Assembly (NCBI RefSeq): GCF_003609775.1
Contig: NZ_AP018049.1
Coordinates: 496,001 to 560,000 of the forward strand
Reading direction: 5' to 3'
Origin: Prevotella melaninogenica
GTDB taxonomy: Bacteria; Bacteroidota; Bacteroidia; Bacteroidales; Bacteroidaceae
Length of the DNA: 64,000 nt
Shown here: piece after piece, positions 9,053-17,539 of the stretch
How the letters are laid out: each line of letters begins with the position of its first letter
Position numbering within the stretch: position 1 is the stretch's first letter
Program-made: the position numbers and the translations under genes
Notes under the pieces: generated by a model
Seen by the model: the letters and a program-made list of their open reading frames with translations, nothing else
Told to the model about the DNA's origin: nothing
Databases searched by the model: none

Positions 9053-11023
9053 ATGAAAGGAAAAACCATTATACTGTCAGCATTTGTCTGTCTACTTCCT
9101 ACAACGATGTTGGCGGATGAGTTGCCTGATTCTATTTATAAATCCTTAGAGTTAGAACAGGTTGTAGTGACGGGAACACGCACACCGAAACTGCTTGCCA
9201 AAACTCCTGTGTTGACGAAACTCATCACAGCTGATGATATCATGAAGACTGATGCCACCAATCTGCGTGATGTTTTGCAGCAGGTAATACCAGGTATTGA
9301 GTTCTCATACGCTATGAATCAGCAGGTACACATGAACTTCTCTGGCTTTGGTGGACAGAGTATGTTGATTCTTGTAGATGGTGAACGCCTTGCTGGTGAG
9401 ACGATGGACGATGTCGATTTTACTCGTATCGGTATGGATAATGTTGACCATATCGAGATTGTGAAAGGTGCTGCTTCAGCTCTTTATGGCTCTAATGCTG
9501 CTGGTGGAGTTATCAATATCATCACCAAAAAAAAGCCAAATCCATGTGCACTTAACCTTAACATGCGCTTTGGTCGCCACAACGAGCAACGTTATGGTAT
9601 GTCATGGCAATACGCAAGAGGTAAGTGGAACAATCTGTTTACAGTTAATAGGAATAGTTCTGACAACTTTAATGTACACAATGGACCCAATCCAATTACG
9701 CGAGTAGTTTCAACTATCTATGGTGATGCTGTTTGGAACTTTAAGGAACAACTTACTTTTAGGTTGAATGAAAAGTTTCGTTTGACAGGGCGTGCAGGCT
9801 ATTTCTATCGCCAGTTGGTACGTACATCAGAGGTCCCAGAACGCTATCGTGACTTTTCGGGTGGTCTTCGTGGAATGTGGACACCAGACCTTGTCAATAG
9901 TGTTGACTTCTCCTATGCTTTTGATCAGTATGATAAGTCAGACTATCAGCGTATCACTCGCCTTGATATACGCGATTATTCAAATGTACAGAATAGTATT
10001 CGCTTACTTTATAATCACACTTTTGAGGGAGATAACGTCCTTTCTGTAGGTGCAGATTATATGCATGATTATCTCTTTAACACCAACTTAGAGGGACGAA
10101 TCCGTAAGCAGGACTCTTTCGATGCCTTTGCACAATACGACTGGAATATCAGTCCAAAGTGGGAGGTTGTGGGTGCCTTGCGTTACGACTACTTCTCAGA
10201 TGGACGCATCTCACGCTTGACTCCGAAGGTAAGCGCACGTTATCAGCCAATTCATAACTTGAATGTTCGTTTCAGTTATGGTATGGGTTTCCGTGCTCCT
10301 ACATTGAAAGAGAAGTACTATAACTTTGATATGTCGGGTATATGGATTGTCGAAGGCAACCCTTCTTTGAAGCCAGAGGTAAGCCAAAACTTTAATGCTT
10401 CGGTTGATTATACTAAGGGACGCTATAACTTTACAGTAAGTGCTTATTGCAACAGAATTGAAAACAAGATTGCAACTGGTGCACCTTACTATAAGAATCC
10501 ATCAGACATTATCCCACGTCTTCCTTATCTTAACTTGGATAACTATATAGTTAGTGGTGGAGAAGCTACGGCACAAGCACGTTGGACAAATGGTCTTACA
10601 GCTCGTTTAAGCTATGCTTATACCCATGAACGCCTACCAAAAGACAAGAATAGTAACTCTGTAAACAATCAGTATATACCTGCGCGTAAACACTCTATGA
10701 CAGGTCATATAGATTGGGACCATCAGTGGACGAAGAACTATGGAACGAACATCGGACTTGATGGACGTTTCCTCTCTGCTGTTGACAATGAAGAGTTTGT
10801 TGATTACTATGACATCTCTAAGGGTATAAAAACGATTCATTACCCAGCATACGCACTCTTTAAGCTCTCCTTGGTGCAGCGCATTGCAAAGGGCGTGAAG
10901 GTAAGTGTAATTCTTGATAACATTTTTAATTATAAACCAGAATATTATTATTTGAATTGTCCATTGACTGACGGAACAAATCTTATGATTGGAATGTCTG
11001 TTGATGTTGATAAACTATTTTAA
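9053..11023 (+). CDS. hmuR: TonB-dependent outer-membrane receptor, HmuR-like
   Basis: The protein is 656 residues with a signal peptide (MKGKTIILSAFVCLLPTTMLA). The plug domain spans about 30-155, with VVVTGTRTPKLLAKTPV at its start, DGERLAGE and IEIVKGAASALYGSNAAGGVINIIT. A beta-barrel follows and the chain ends in Phe. The FRAP and NPSL boxes (GFRAPTLKE, EGNPSLKPE), typical of heme receptors, are present, but the stretch between them has no His. ATG 9053 was preferred over the in-frame TTG at 9047 because it opens the signal peptide. It would import heme delivered by the upstream HmuY-like protein, powered by TonB/ExbBD such as the set encoded at 45664-48799. Confidence 0.88.
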   Translation: MKGKTIILSAFVCLLPTTMLADELPDSIYKSLELEQVVVTGTRTPKLLAKTPVLTKLITADDIMKTDATNLRDVLQQVIPGIEFSYAMNQQVHMNFSGFGGQSMLILVDGERLAGETMDDVDFTRIGMDNVDHIEIVKGAASALYGSNAAGGVINIITKKKPNPCALNLNMRFGRHNEQRYGMSWQYARGKWNNLFTVNRNSSDNFNVHNGPNPITRVVSTIYGDAVWNFKEQLTFRLNEKFRLTGRAGYFYRQLVRTSEVPERYRDFSGGLRGMWTPDLVNSVDFSYAFDQYDKSDYQRITRLDIRDYSNVQNSIRLLYNHTFEGDNVLSVGADYMHDYLFNTNLEGRIRKQDSFDAFAQYDWNISPKWEVVGALRYDYFSDGRISRLTPKVSARYQPIHNLNVRFSYGMGFRAPTLKEKYYNFDMSGIWIVEGNPSLKPEVSQNFNASVDYTKGRYNFTVSAYCNRIENKIATGAPYYKNPSDIIPRLPYLNLDNYIVSGGEATAQARWTNGLTARLSYAYTHERLPKDKNSNSVNNQYIPARKHSMTGHIDWDHQWTKNYGTNIGLDGRFLSAVDNEEFVDYYDISKGIKTIHYPAYALFKLSLVQRIAKGVKVSVILDNIFNYKPEYYYLNCPLTDGTNLMIGMSVDVDKLF

Positions 11024-11046
11024 AGCTCTCAATACCTTTTTAATTT

Positions 11047-11919
11047 ATGGGAAATAGTAAAATCTATTTATGGCGAACACTCGCCTCGTTTATCCTTGTG
11101 TTGTTCACGATGCCTTTGGGTCATGCTCTTATGATTATGATGGAAAAGACCATGACTACAGAAGCTGTGCATTATGCTGGCTTTGCTATGGGATTCGTAG
11201 GATTGGTAATGGTAATTATCGGTGTGTTTGTCAAAGGTGATACTCGTCAGACACTCTGGGGACTTATAGGTGGTCTGCTTTTCTGGACCGGCTGGGTGGA
11301 GTTTCTCTTTCAATATTACGCTCACCGCTTTGGTGTACAACCAGAGATTGAAAACGGAGAGATTGTAACGAAGCCAGAGTATTTGATTCTACCAGCTTCT
11401 TTTGGTTTCTGGATGATGATGATGACAATGTATATTTTTAGTACACGAAACGGTTGTAACTTTATCACATGGATTCAGAAACGACTTTTTGGAAAGCGTA
11501 AGAATGAGATTGCTTTTCAGCCAATGACTCGCCATACATCTATTGTTACCTTTATGGAGGTGAACATGATTCTTTGGGCTTCTTATCTTTTGCTGATGTT
11601 CTGCTATGATAAGAACTTCCTTGGCGACCATCATCCAGTGACCTTCTTAGTGGGTATAGGCTGTTTTATCGGTGCACTTTATATGTTTAAGAAGCAGCTT
11701 TACATTGCTTCATGGGGTGCAAATATCCGTATGGCAATCGCTACTGTAATCGTATTCTGGACTCCAGTAGAGATTCTCGGACGTATTAATTTCTTTAAGG
11801 AGTTCTGGGTTCACCCACAAGAATATGCTGTACAGCTACTTTGTATCTTGGCTGCTTTCATCTTATTGATGGGTTATATGTGGCTGAAAGGTTCTAAGAA
11901 AAAGCATAGTGCTAAGTAA
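11047..11919 (+). CDS. Multi-pass membrane protein downstream of heme receptor, unknown function
   Basis: This 290-residue protein has about eight hydrophobic segments (around residues 9-30, 42-62, 70-90, 113-132, 165-185, 195-212, 225-245 and 262-280) and a basic C-terminus. I do not recognise a family. Several His and Met residues (HALMIMMEK, FWMMMMTMY, GDHHPV) sit in or near membrane segments, which would suit metal or heme handling, but this is speculative. It begins 23 bases after the receptor stop and is followed by a strong terminator, so it is the last gene of the heme operon. A role in getting heme or iron across the inner membrane is possible. Confidence 0.75.
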   Translation: MGNSKIYLWRTLASFILVLFTMPLGHALMIMMEKTMTTEAVHYAGFAMGFVGLVMVIIGVFVKGDTRQTLWGLIGGLLFWTGWVEFLFQYYAHRFGVQPEIENGEIVTKPEYLILPASFGFWMMMMTMYIFSTRNGCNFITWIQKRLFGKRKNEIAFQPMTRHTSIVTFMEVNMILWASYLLLMFCYDKNFLGDHHPVTFLVGIGCFIGALYMFKKQLYIASWGANIRMAIATVIVFWTPVEILGRINFFKEFWVHPQEYAVQLLCILAAFILLMGYMWLKGSKKKHSAK

Positions 11920-11988
11920 ATATAATGGCTTTGATAGGAGAAATGCTATAATGTAGCCTATTTGTAGAAAGAGCTACGTATAAATTTA

Positions 11989-12037
11989 AGATTACTTGTC
12001 AGCAACTTTAAGGTTGTCAGCAAGTAATCTTTTTTTA
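11989..12037 (+). terminator. Rho-independent terminator of the heme operon
   Basis: AGATTACTTG (11989-11998) pairs perfectly with CAAGTAATCT (12021-12030), with further pairing of CAAC/GTTG inside, followed by seven T. It lies 69 bases after the last stop. Confidence 0.88.
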
Positions 12038-12191
12038 TTTATATAAGTGCTTCTTAGTAGCAGGTAAAGGTCTGTAAAACGGTGTTTTATATGAGCTATG
12101 TATGGGAAAGAAGTCTTTGTAAGGTTGGAAGGTAGTATTTATTATCTCTAATAAGGTTCTAATAGATTAGTTCTTACTGCTTTAAATCAAT

Positions 12192-12270
12192 GTGCTGATG
12201 GTTCGCACATGTGGTGCTAAGGCTTCGCACATGTGGTGCGGAGTACTAACACCAATTGTGCTAAGCGTCA
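12192..12270. repeat. Interspersed repeat family 2, copy A (22-bp-period GCAC/GTGC palindromes)
   Basis: The gene-free stretch 11920-12526 contains a short array of GCACATGTGGTGC units at 12205-12217 and 12227-12239, plus a degenerate ACACCAATTGTGC. They are joined by TAAGGCTTC and GGAGTACTAA linkers. The same layout, with different unit cores, occurs at 30250-30335, 43905-43985 and 63038-63130. A shared flank with copy B follows at about 12345-12395: TTAATACTTATTTGATTAA, a small hairpin (AAAGGCTGTTTGCCTTT) and ATGATAGAAT. Nothing else was recognised in the gap apart from the operon terminator and the promoter at 12473. Confidence 0.75.
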
Positions 12271-12472
12271 AATATAGGGTAGTAGCTCATAGAGTAGAGT
12301 TGTGTTTACCATATTTTAGAAGCGAGTTGTATATCTGAAAGCAGTTAATACTTATTTGATTAAAAGGCTGTTTGCCTTTCAAAGATGATAGAATTAGATA
12401 GAATGATGAGGGTATGTAATTACTTAAAATCGGTTAAGATATATGCTTGTGACTTTCTTCGACTGTTTGTTC

Positions 12473-12503
12473 TTTGTTTTATCGTATTTTTTTCGTATTT
12501 TTG
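12473..12503 (+). promoter_or_regulatory. Promoter of the CxxC envelope operon
   Basis: TTTG at 12473-12476, a 19-base spacer and TATTTTTG at 12496-12503 fit the Bacteroidota consensus (TTTG, 19-21, TAnnTTTG) very well. The ATG of the first gene is at 12527. Confidence 0.8.
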
Positions 12504-12526
12504 TAGCAGCAATATAATTAAAAACT

Positions 12527-13018
12527 ATGAATAAATTATTTTTATCCCTTTGTTTGTTGTTGGTCAGCTTTGCAGCGTCTGCACAAGAACGTCTGCCTAA
12601 AGTGATTCTTAAAGACATAGAAGGAAGAACCGTACAAACCGACACTATTTCTAACAATGGCAAGCCTATTATCATAGCTTTCTTTGCTACTTGGTGTAAG
12701 CCTTGCAACCGTGAACTCACAAGCATTGATGAAGTTTATGACGATTGGCAGCAAGAAACGGGTGTTCGACTCATTGCTGTGTCTATCGATCAGGCGCAGA
12801 ATGTCAATAAGGTGAAGCCGATGGTTGACCAGAATGGCTGGCGTTATGATGTTTTACTTGATCCTAACGGCGAGTTACGTCGTTCGTTGGGTATTCAGTC
12901 TGTACCTTATACCGTGTTGCTTGACGGACAGGGCAAGATAGTTTACAAGCACAATGGCTATACCGATGGTGCTGAAGTAGAGCTATATAAAAAAGTGAAA
13001 GAAGTAGCAGGCAAGTAA
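12527..13018 (+). CDS. TlpA-like periplasmic thioredoxin-fold protein
   Basis: A 163-residue protein with a signal peptide (residues 1-19, ending ASA) and a thioredoxin/AhpC-TSA fold. The active site AFFATWCKPC places Cys57 and Cys60, and the cis-Pro loop QSVPYT lies around 125-130. These proteins reduce or isomerise disulfides, or feed electrons to partner envelope proteins. It heads an operon holding two further CxxC proteins of the Omp28 type (14660, 16188), which could be its redox partners. The next gene starts five bases after its stop. Confidence 0.9.
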   Translation: MNKLFLSLCLLLVSFAASAQERLPKVILKDIEGRTVQTDTISNNGKPIIIAFFATWCKPCNRELTSIDEVYDDWQQETGVRLIAVSIDQAQNVNKVKPMVDQNGWRYDVLLDPNGELRRSLGIQSVPYTVLLDGQGKIVYKHNGYTDGAEVELYKKVKEVAGK

Positions 13019-13022
13019 TTCT

Positions 13023-14654
13023 ATGAAAAGATGGATGATGATAGGACTGCTCATCGGTATGGGTAGTACTTCTCTTTGTGCACAAGAGGAATCCGATAAA
13101 CTACGCCTTTCTGGAAGCATTCAGAGCGATATGCTGTTGGCTCAAAAGGACAGTACGACAGGTGCTGAGGCTACAGATGGTCGTTTCTTGACAAATACTT
13201 ATGTCGACTTGAAGCTATCGAGTCGTTATGTTGAGGCTGGTGCACGACTGGAGTATTTGAAGCATCCGCTTCCAGGATTCGAGAACGATTTCAAAGGTTG
13301 GGGTGTCCCATACGCTTATTTGAAAGGTCGTTACAAGAATGCGGAGCTTACCTTGGGTAGCTTCTATGAGCAGTTCGGCTCTGGATTCATCCTACGTTCT
13401 TACGAAGAGCGTAGCTTGGGTATTGATAATTCTCTACAAGGTGCACGATTAAACTATCGTCCTTGGGCTGGAGTTGCGGTGAAGATGTTGACTGGTCGTC
13501 AACGTCGATATTGGAATCACAATAAGAGTTGGATGACAGGAGCTGATGTTGAATGGAATATTGACGAGTTGTTTAAAACTCTTCAACAGAATAATACGTA
13601 TATAACCTTAGGTGCTTCCTATCTTAATAAACATGAGAGAGACGAGGTGATAATGGTTGATCCAACTCATCGTTTGCGTCTTCCGCTTAATGTTAATGCC
13701 TTTGATGTTCGCTTACGAGTGCAGCATCGTGCTTTTAATGTATTGGCAGAGATGGCAATGAAGTCGCAAGATCCCTCTCATGATAATGGTTACATCTATC
13801 GTAATGGTTACGTTGCAATGCTTTCGGGTTCCTATTCAAAGCGCGGAATGAGTCTGCTTTTGCAGGCAAAACGCAGTACGAATATGGGCTTCCGCAGTCG
13901 TAGAGGAATGGAGGGAATCTCTTCTTTTGTCAATCATCTGCCCCCATTTACGATGGAACATACCTATACATTGGCTGCTCTCTATCCTTACGCGACCCGT
14001 CCTGATGGTGAGTGGGCTTATCAAGCAGCAGCTGCCTATACCTTCCCTAAGGGTTCAACGATAGGTGGTAAGTATGGTACGACAGCGAAAGTGAACTTCT
14101 CACATGTACACTCTGTACGTAAGAATGGTGCAGGAGAAATTGGAACAGATGGCTATGGTAGTCCGTTCTGGGCGTGGGGAGATGATACCTACTATCAAGA
14201 TATAGACTTTCAGGTAGAGAAGCGAATTGCTAAAGACACGAAACTCAATCTTATGTATATGTATCAGCGTTACAATCAGACGCTACTTGAAGGACATGGA
14301 GGAATGCTTAATTCGCATATCTTTGTGGCAGATGTCAAACAAAAGCTTGCGTCTAACACAACATTGCGTGTGGAAGGGCAGTATCTTGCTTCGAAAGACG
14401 GCGACAAGGACTGGTTGTTTGGACTGGCTGAGCTGTCGCTTGCACCGCATTGGATGTTTACATTGAGTGACCTTTATAATGTTGGTAATACTCGGGTGCA
14501 TTACTACCAAGGCTATGTAACCTATAGCGGTGGTGCCCATCGCTTGCAATTAGGCTATGGTCGTACCCGTGCAGGCTTTAACTGTTCGGGTGGTGTATGT
14601 CGTTATATCCCTGCAACAAAGGGTTTGACACTCTCTTATAATTATAACTTCTGA
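13023..14654 (+). CDS. DUF6029-like outer-membrane beta-barrel protein
   Basis: The 543-residue protein has a signal peptide (about residues 1-20, ending LCAQ). The rest is alternating aromatic/polar strands typical of an outer-membrane barrel, ending TLSYNYNF with a terminal Phe. Segments such as LTNTYVDLKLSSRYVEAGARLEYL and LGSFYEQFGSGFILRSYEERSLGIDNSLQGARL match my memory of the DUF6029 family, which occurs beside Omp28-like genes in Bacteroidales. A disulfide is possible from Cys near the C-terminus (FNCSGGVCRYIP). It is placed between a TlpA-like and an Omp28-like gene with very short gaps, so it may be a channel or a substrate of that redox set. Confidence 0.8.
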   Translation: MKRWMMIGLLIGMGSTSLCAQEESDKLRLSGSIQSDMLLAQKDSTTGAEATDGRFLTNTYVDLKLSSRYVEAGARLEYLKHPLPGFENDFKGWGVPYAYLKGRYKNAELTLGSFYEQFGSGFILRSYEERSLGIDNSLQGARLNYRPWAGVAVKMLTGRQRRYWNHNKSWMTGADVEWNIDELFKTLQQNNTYITLGASYLNKHERDEVIMVDPTHRLRLPLNVNAFDVRLRVQHRAFNVLAEMAMKSQDPSHDNGYIYRNGYVAMLSGSYSKRGMSLLLQAKRSTNMGFRSRRGMEGISSFVNHLPPFTMEHTYTLAALYPYATRPDGEWAYQAAAAYTFPKGSTIGGKYGTTAKVNFSHVHSVRKNGAGEIGTDGYGSPFWAWGDDTYYQDIDFQVEKRIAKDTKLNLMYMYQRYNQTLLEGHGGMLNSHIFVADVKQKLASNTTLRVEGQYLASKDGDKDWLFGLAELSLAPHWMFTLSDLYNVGNTRVHYYQGYVTYSGGAHRLQLGYGRTRAGFNCSGGVCRYIPATKGLTLSYNYNF

Positions 14655-14659
14655 TAGAA

Positions 14660-15445
14660 ATGAAAAGTTTTTATATATGTCTTTTGGCTGCAGTCGCCTT
14701 TCTGACAGGCTGCGATTCGGTTGGATCTGACGAGCGACTGATAGAGATTCCGGCTGCTACTGTTCAGCGTAATGTGCTGATAGAGGACTTTACAGGACAG
14801 CGTTGCATCTTCTGTCCAGCTGCTTCTGATGCTATAACAGAGCTGCAAAAGCTTTATGGTGCAGACAAACTGATTGCCGTTGCCTTTCATGCTGGTCCGC
14901 TCTCAGTCAAGAGTGGAAGTGGGTTTGTGGGTCTACGCACTGATGTCGGAGATACTTATTACAAGTATTGGGCAGTTCCAAATGTACCAAAAGCCATTAT
15001 CAATCGTCGTGGAGGTGTACTTGCTAAAGATGCTTGGGCAGGACGTATCTATGATGAGTTCGCTCAGACAACAACAGTCTATATAGATCTTAAATGTCAG
15101 TATGAGGCTGCTACACGGCAGGTTGAGATTGAAAGTGACTTGAAGACCTTAGCAGAAGATGTGAAAGGGAAGCTACAGCTATGGTTAGTTGAGGATAGCA
15201 TCGTTGCTCCACAGATGTTCCCAAACAATAAAGTGGAGAAAGAATATGTGCATAATCACGTGTTCCGTGCAGCTATTAATGGGGAATGGGGCACAGAGTT
15301 AACGCTCTCTACAAAGAGTGTTCATAAGGAGAAGACAACATACACACTTCCTGAAGGAATCCAACCAAGCAAGGCATGGATCGTAGGTTTCTTCTATAAC
15401 GAAAGCGGAGTACTGCAAGCTGTGCGCCAAAAGGTTACGCTTTGA
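14660..15445 (+). CDS. Omp28-related lipoprotein with thioredoxin-like CxxC
   Basis: A 261-residue lipoprotein with lipobox FLTGC (lipidated Cys18). The mature N-terminus reads VLIEDFTGQRCIFCP, with a CxxC at Cys49 and Cys52, and the loop AVPNVPKAIINR supplies a likely cis-Pro. This is the arrangement of Omp28-related outer-membrane proteins, which carry a thioredoxin-like fold. A beta-rich region fills the C-terminal half. It begins five bases after the DUF6029 gene. The presence of an intact CxxC suggests redox activity on the outer-membrane inner face, but the substrate is unknown. Confidence 0.87.
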   Translation: MKSFYICLLAAVAFLTGCDSVGSDERLIEIPAATVQRNVLIEDFTGQRCIFCPAASDAITELQKLYGADKLIAVAFHAGPLSVKSGSGFVGLRTDVGDTYYKYWAVPNVPKAIINRRGGVLAKDAWAGRIYDEFAQTTTVYIDLKCQYEAATRQVEIESDLKTLAEDVKGKLQLWLVEDSIVAPQMFPNNKVEKEYVHNHVFRAAINGEWGTELTLSTKSVHKEKTTYTLPEGIQPSKAWIVGFFYNESGVLQAVRQKVTL

Positions 15446-15492
15446 TAAACGAATGAAAATCAATTAAGAATATTAATATTAAAAATAAGAAT

Positions 15493-16158
15493 ATGAAATT
15501 ACGTTTACTCGTTTTTGTTGGTCTATTGACCAGTCTTTTTGTTAGTGCACAAGCACAGACAAGTTCTAATGATGTTGCTTTCCTCGATGAGCAGGGCAGG
15601 GTTATTCCTAACGGTACAGTAGTTGTCTTGAATAAGGCTGTTCCATCCGAATTTCCTTTTGAAGGGAATAAAATAGTAGGAAAAGTGCATCTTCAAAACA
15701 AGTCGGATAAGCCTTTAAATGTTTCCCTTTCCTATATCATTAACAATATAGATGAAGGCGAAGTGCAGGTTTGTGCGTTTGAAAAGTGTACTAATAATTC
15801 AGAAATAGGTAGTTACGAGGTAGGTGATAAGCTTTTTTCTGTAGGTTCAGACAAGGAAGCTATTGACATAGAACACTTTTATGGAGAAATTGAGAACTGC
15901 TCAATAACGCTTAAACTTAAAGTAAAAGAATTTGGTTCTGAGCAAGAGAAGGACGGCCCATCGATTATAGTTAAGTTTGATACTAACGCTACAAGCATTG
16001 CTTCGGTAGCATCACAGAAGGGCGTTTCGTTTGATGTTTACAATACTCAGGGTGTGTTGTTGCACAAGCAGCTCACGTCTTTGTCAAATCTTCCTAAGGG
16101 TATTTACATTGTGAAGCAGAAGGGTATTGCTTCTACAAAGAAGTACGTTGTTCGCTAA
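15493..16158 (+). CDS. Secreted protein with C-terminal sorting-domain-like tail
   Basis: This 221-residue protein has a signal peptide (residues 1-21, ending AQA). A beta-rich central part holds a Cys pair (VCAFEKC, near residues 94-99) and a later Cys (NCSI). The tail ASVASQKGVSFDVYNTQGVLLH...LPKGIYIVKQKG...KKYVVR is typical of type A sorting domains of the type IX system. It may be secreted or surface-anchored through that system; PorT is encoded at 37514. No family was recognised for the central part. It lies between two Omp28-like genes, and its Cys residues could make it a substrate of their redox activity. Confidence 0.75.
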   Translation: MKLRLLVFVGLLTSLFVSAQAQTSSNDVAFLDEQGRVIPNGTVVVLNKAVPSEFPFEGNKIVGKVHLQNKSDKPLNVSLSYIINNIDEGEVQVCAFEKCTNNSEIGSYEVGDKLFSVGSDKEAIDIEHFYGEIENCSITLKLKVKEFGSEQEKDGPSIIVKFDTNATSIASVASQKGVSFDVYNTQGVLLHKQLTSLSNLPKGIYIVKQKGIASTKKYVVR

Positions 16159-16187
16159 ACAAACACCTTTAATAACCATAATCTGAT

Positions 16188-17510
16188 ATGTTAAGTAAGT
16201 TTTATATACAGTTTCTTACGTTCATCGCAGTCATCTGTTATGCGGTAAACGTTAATGCACAAGGCCATAGTCTTATTGCTGCTGCAGGGCAGAAGGTATA
16301 TGTACCTCTCTCGGCAAAGACAGTAAAGGGGAGAATGACAGTTTCTAATTATGGTAGAACTGTTGTACGAAACTTTGACTATACACTTTCTTTTAATGGG
16401 CAGGAAATAGATTCAAAGCACTATGTTCTGCCCCAAGCGTTGAATCGTTATGATGATACTACGATAGAAGTTGATGTCCCACCATATACAGAAATAGGTG
16501 AAGATGATCTGATATTTACGATTACGAAAGTAAATGGAGAGCGGAATAATGCTACGATCAACTATGCAACGCTTCCGCGAGTAACTGTTACTAAGGTTCC
16601 TCACAGGAAAGTTGTTGTTGAAGAGTACACTGGAATGTGGTGCCAATACTGTCCACGTGGTATAGCATTAATGGAGAATCTTGCACATAAGTATGGTGAT
16701 GATTTCATTGGTATTGCTATCCATACGGGACGTGGTTATGAGCCATTAAACTGTGAGGACTATGCCTGGAAGGCGGCAGAATATAAGAGTCGCCCTTCAT
16801 TGACCATGAATAGAGACCTAACGCTTGGTTCTTATATGGCACAGACTGAGTTTGAAACAGAACGTTCAAAAGGTGCTTATATGGATATAGAGGTGTCAGC
16901 AATGTGGGACAAGGAGAAGAATAATATCACAGTGACTCCCAGTGTAACCTTCCGACTGGACCGAGAAGAAGCTCCTTATGGCTTCGCTTATGTTCTGACA
17001 GAGGATGGAATGTCAAGCCGCTACTGGAAACAAGCTAACTATTATACTGGACGCACGGAGTATCGTGGCATATCAAAAGAACTCGATTATTTTGTCAATG
17101 CCCCTGGAACTATTTATAATCTTGAGAACAACTTTGTTGCTATTGCAGCAGATGGGGTGTCGTCTGCTCGAACAGGTCACCTTAAAGCACCGATTAAGGC
17201 TGATGAAACACAGAGTCACACGTATGTTTTTAAGAATATTAAAAGTAAGAATGTCATACAGAAGAAGGAAAATCTACGTGTCTGTGTCTTGCTGATTAAT
17301 ACAATTACAGGTAAAATAGAGAACGCTGCTAAGTGTAGTATTTCAGAATTTGGCACCACTGGAATATCTTCTGTTTCAGAAGGAACTCACACCGTTGATG
17401 AGGCAGAACGCTACACACTTGATGGTCGACGTATCACGACTCCACAAAAGGGAATCAACATAGTGAAGTACAGCGATGGTCGTGTGAGCAAAGAGGTGGT
17501 GACGGATTAG
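16188..17510 (+). CDS. Omp28-related protein with CxxC and sorting-domain-like tail
   Basis: The 440-residue protein has a signal peptide (about residues 1-25, ending VNAQ), a beta-sandwich-like N-terminal part and then a thioredoxin-like domain. That domain starts VVVEEYTGMWCQYCPRGI, with Cys152 and Cys155. The C-terminal part is beta-rich, and the end (AERYTLDGRRITTPQKGINIVKYSDGRVSKEVV) is a sorting-domain-like tail. It is longer than the 14660 paralogue and lacks a lipobox, so it is probably handled by the type IX system rather than lipidated. It is followed 29 bases later by the MutS-like gene. Confidence 0.87.
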   Translation: MLSKFYIQFLTFIAVICYAVNVNAQGHSLIAAAGQKVYVPLSAKTVKGRMTVSNYGRTVVRNFDYTLSFNGQEIDSKHYVLPQALNRYDDTTIEVDVPPYTEIGEDDLIFTITKVNGERNNATINYATLPRVTVTKVPHRKVVVEEYTGMWCQYCPRGIALMENLAHKYGDDFIGIAIHTGRGYEPLNCEDYAWKAAEYKSRPSLTMNRDLTLGSYMAQTEFETERSKGAYMDIEVSAMWDKEKNNITVTPSVTFRLDREEAPYGFAYVLTEDGMSSRYWKQANYYTGRTEYRGISKELDYFVNAPGTIYNLENNFVAIAADGVSSARTGHLKAPIKADETQSHTYVFKNIKSKNVIQKKENLRVCVLLINTITGKIENAAKCSISEFGTTGISSVSEGTHTVDEAERYTLDGRRITTPQKGINIVKYSDGRVSKEVVTD

Positions 17511-17539
17511 TACCCCTTGAATATTATATTTGTTTACGT

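Noticed and set aside
12192..12270. The GCAC/GTGC arrays as a CRISPR array
   Set aside because: The period is only 22 bp, the units are palindromes, there are no unique spacers and no cas genes.
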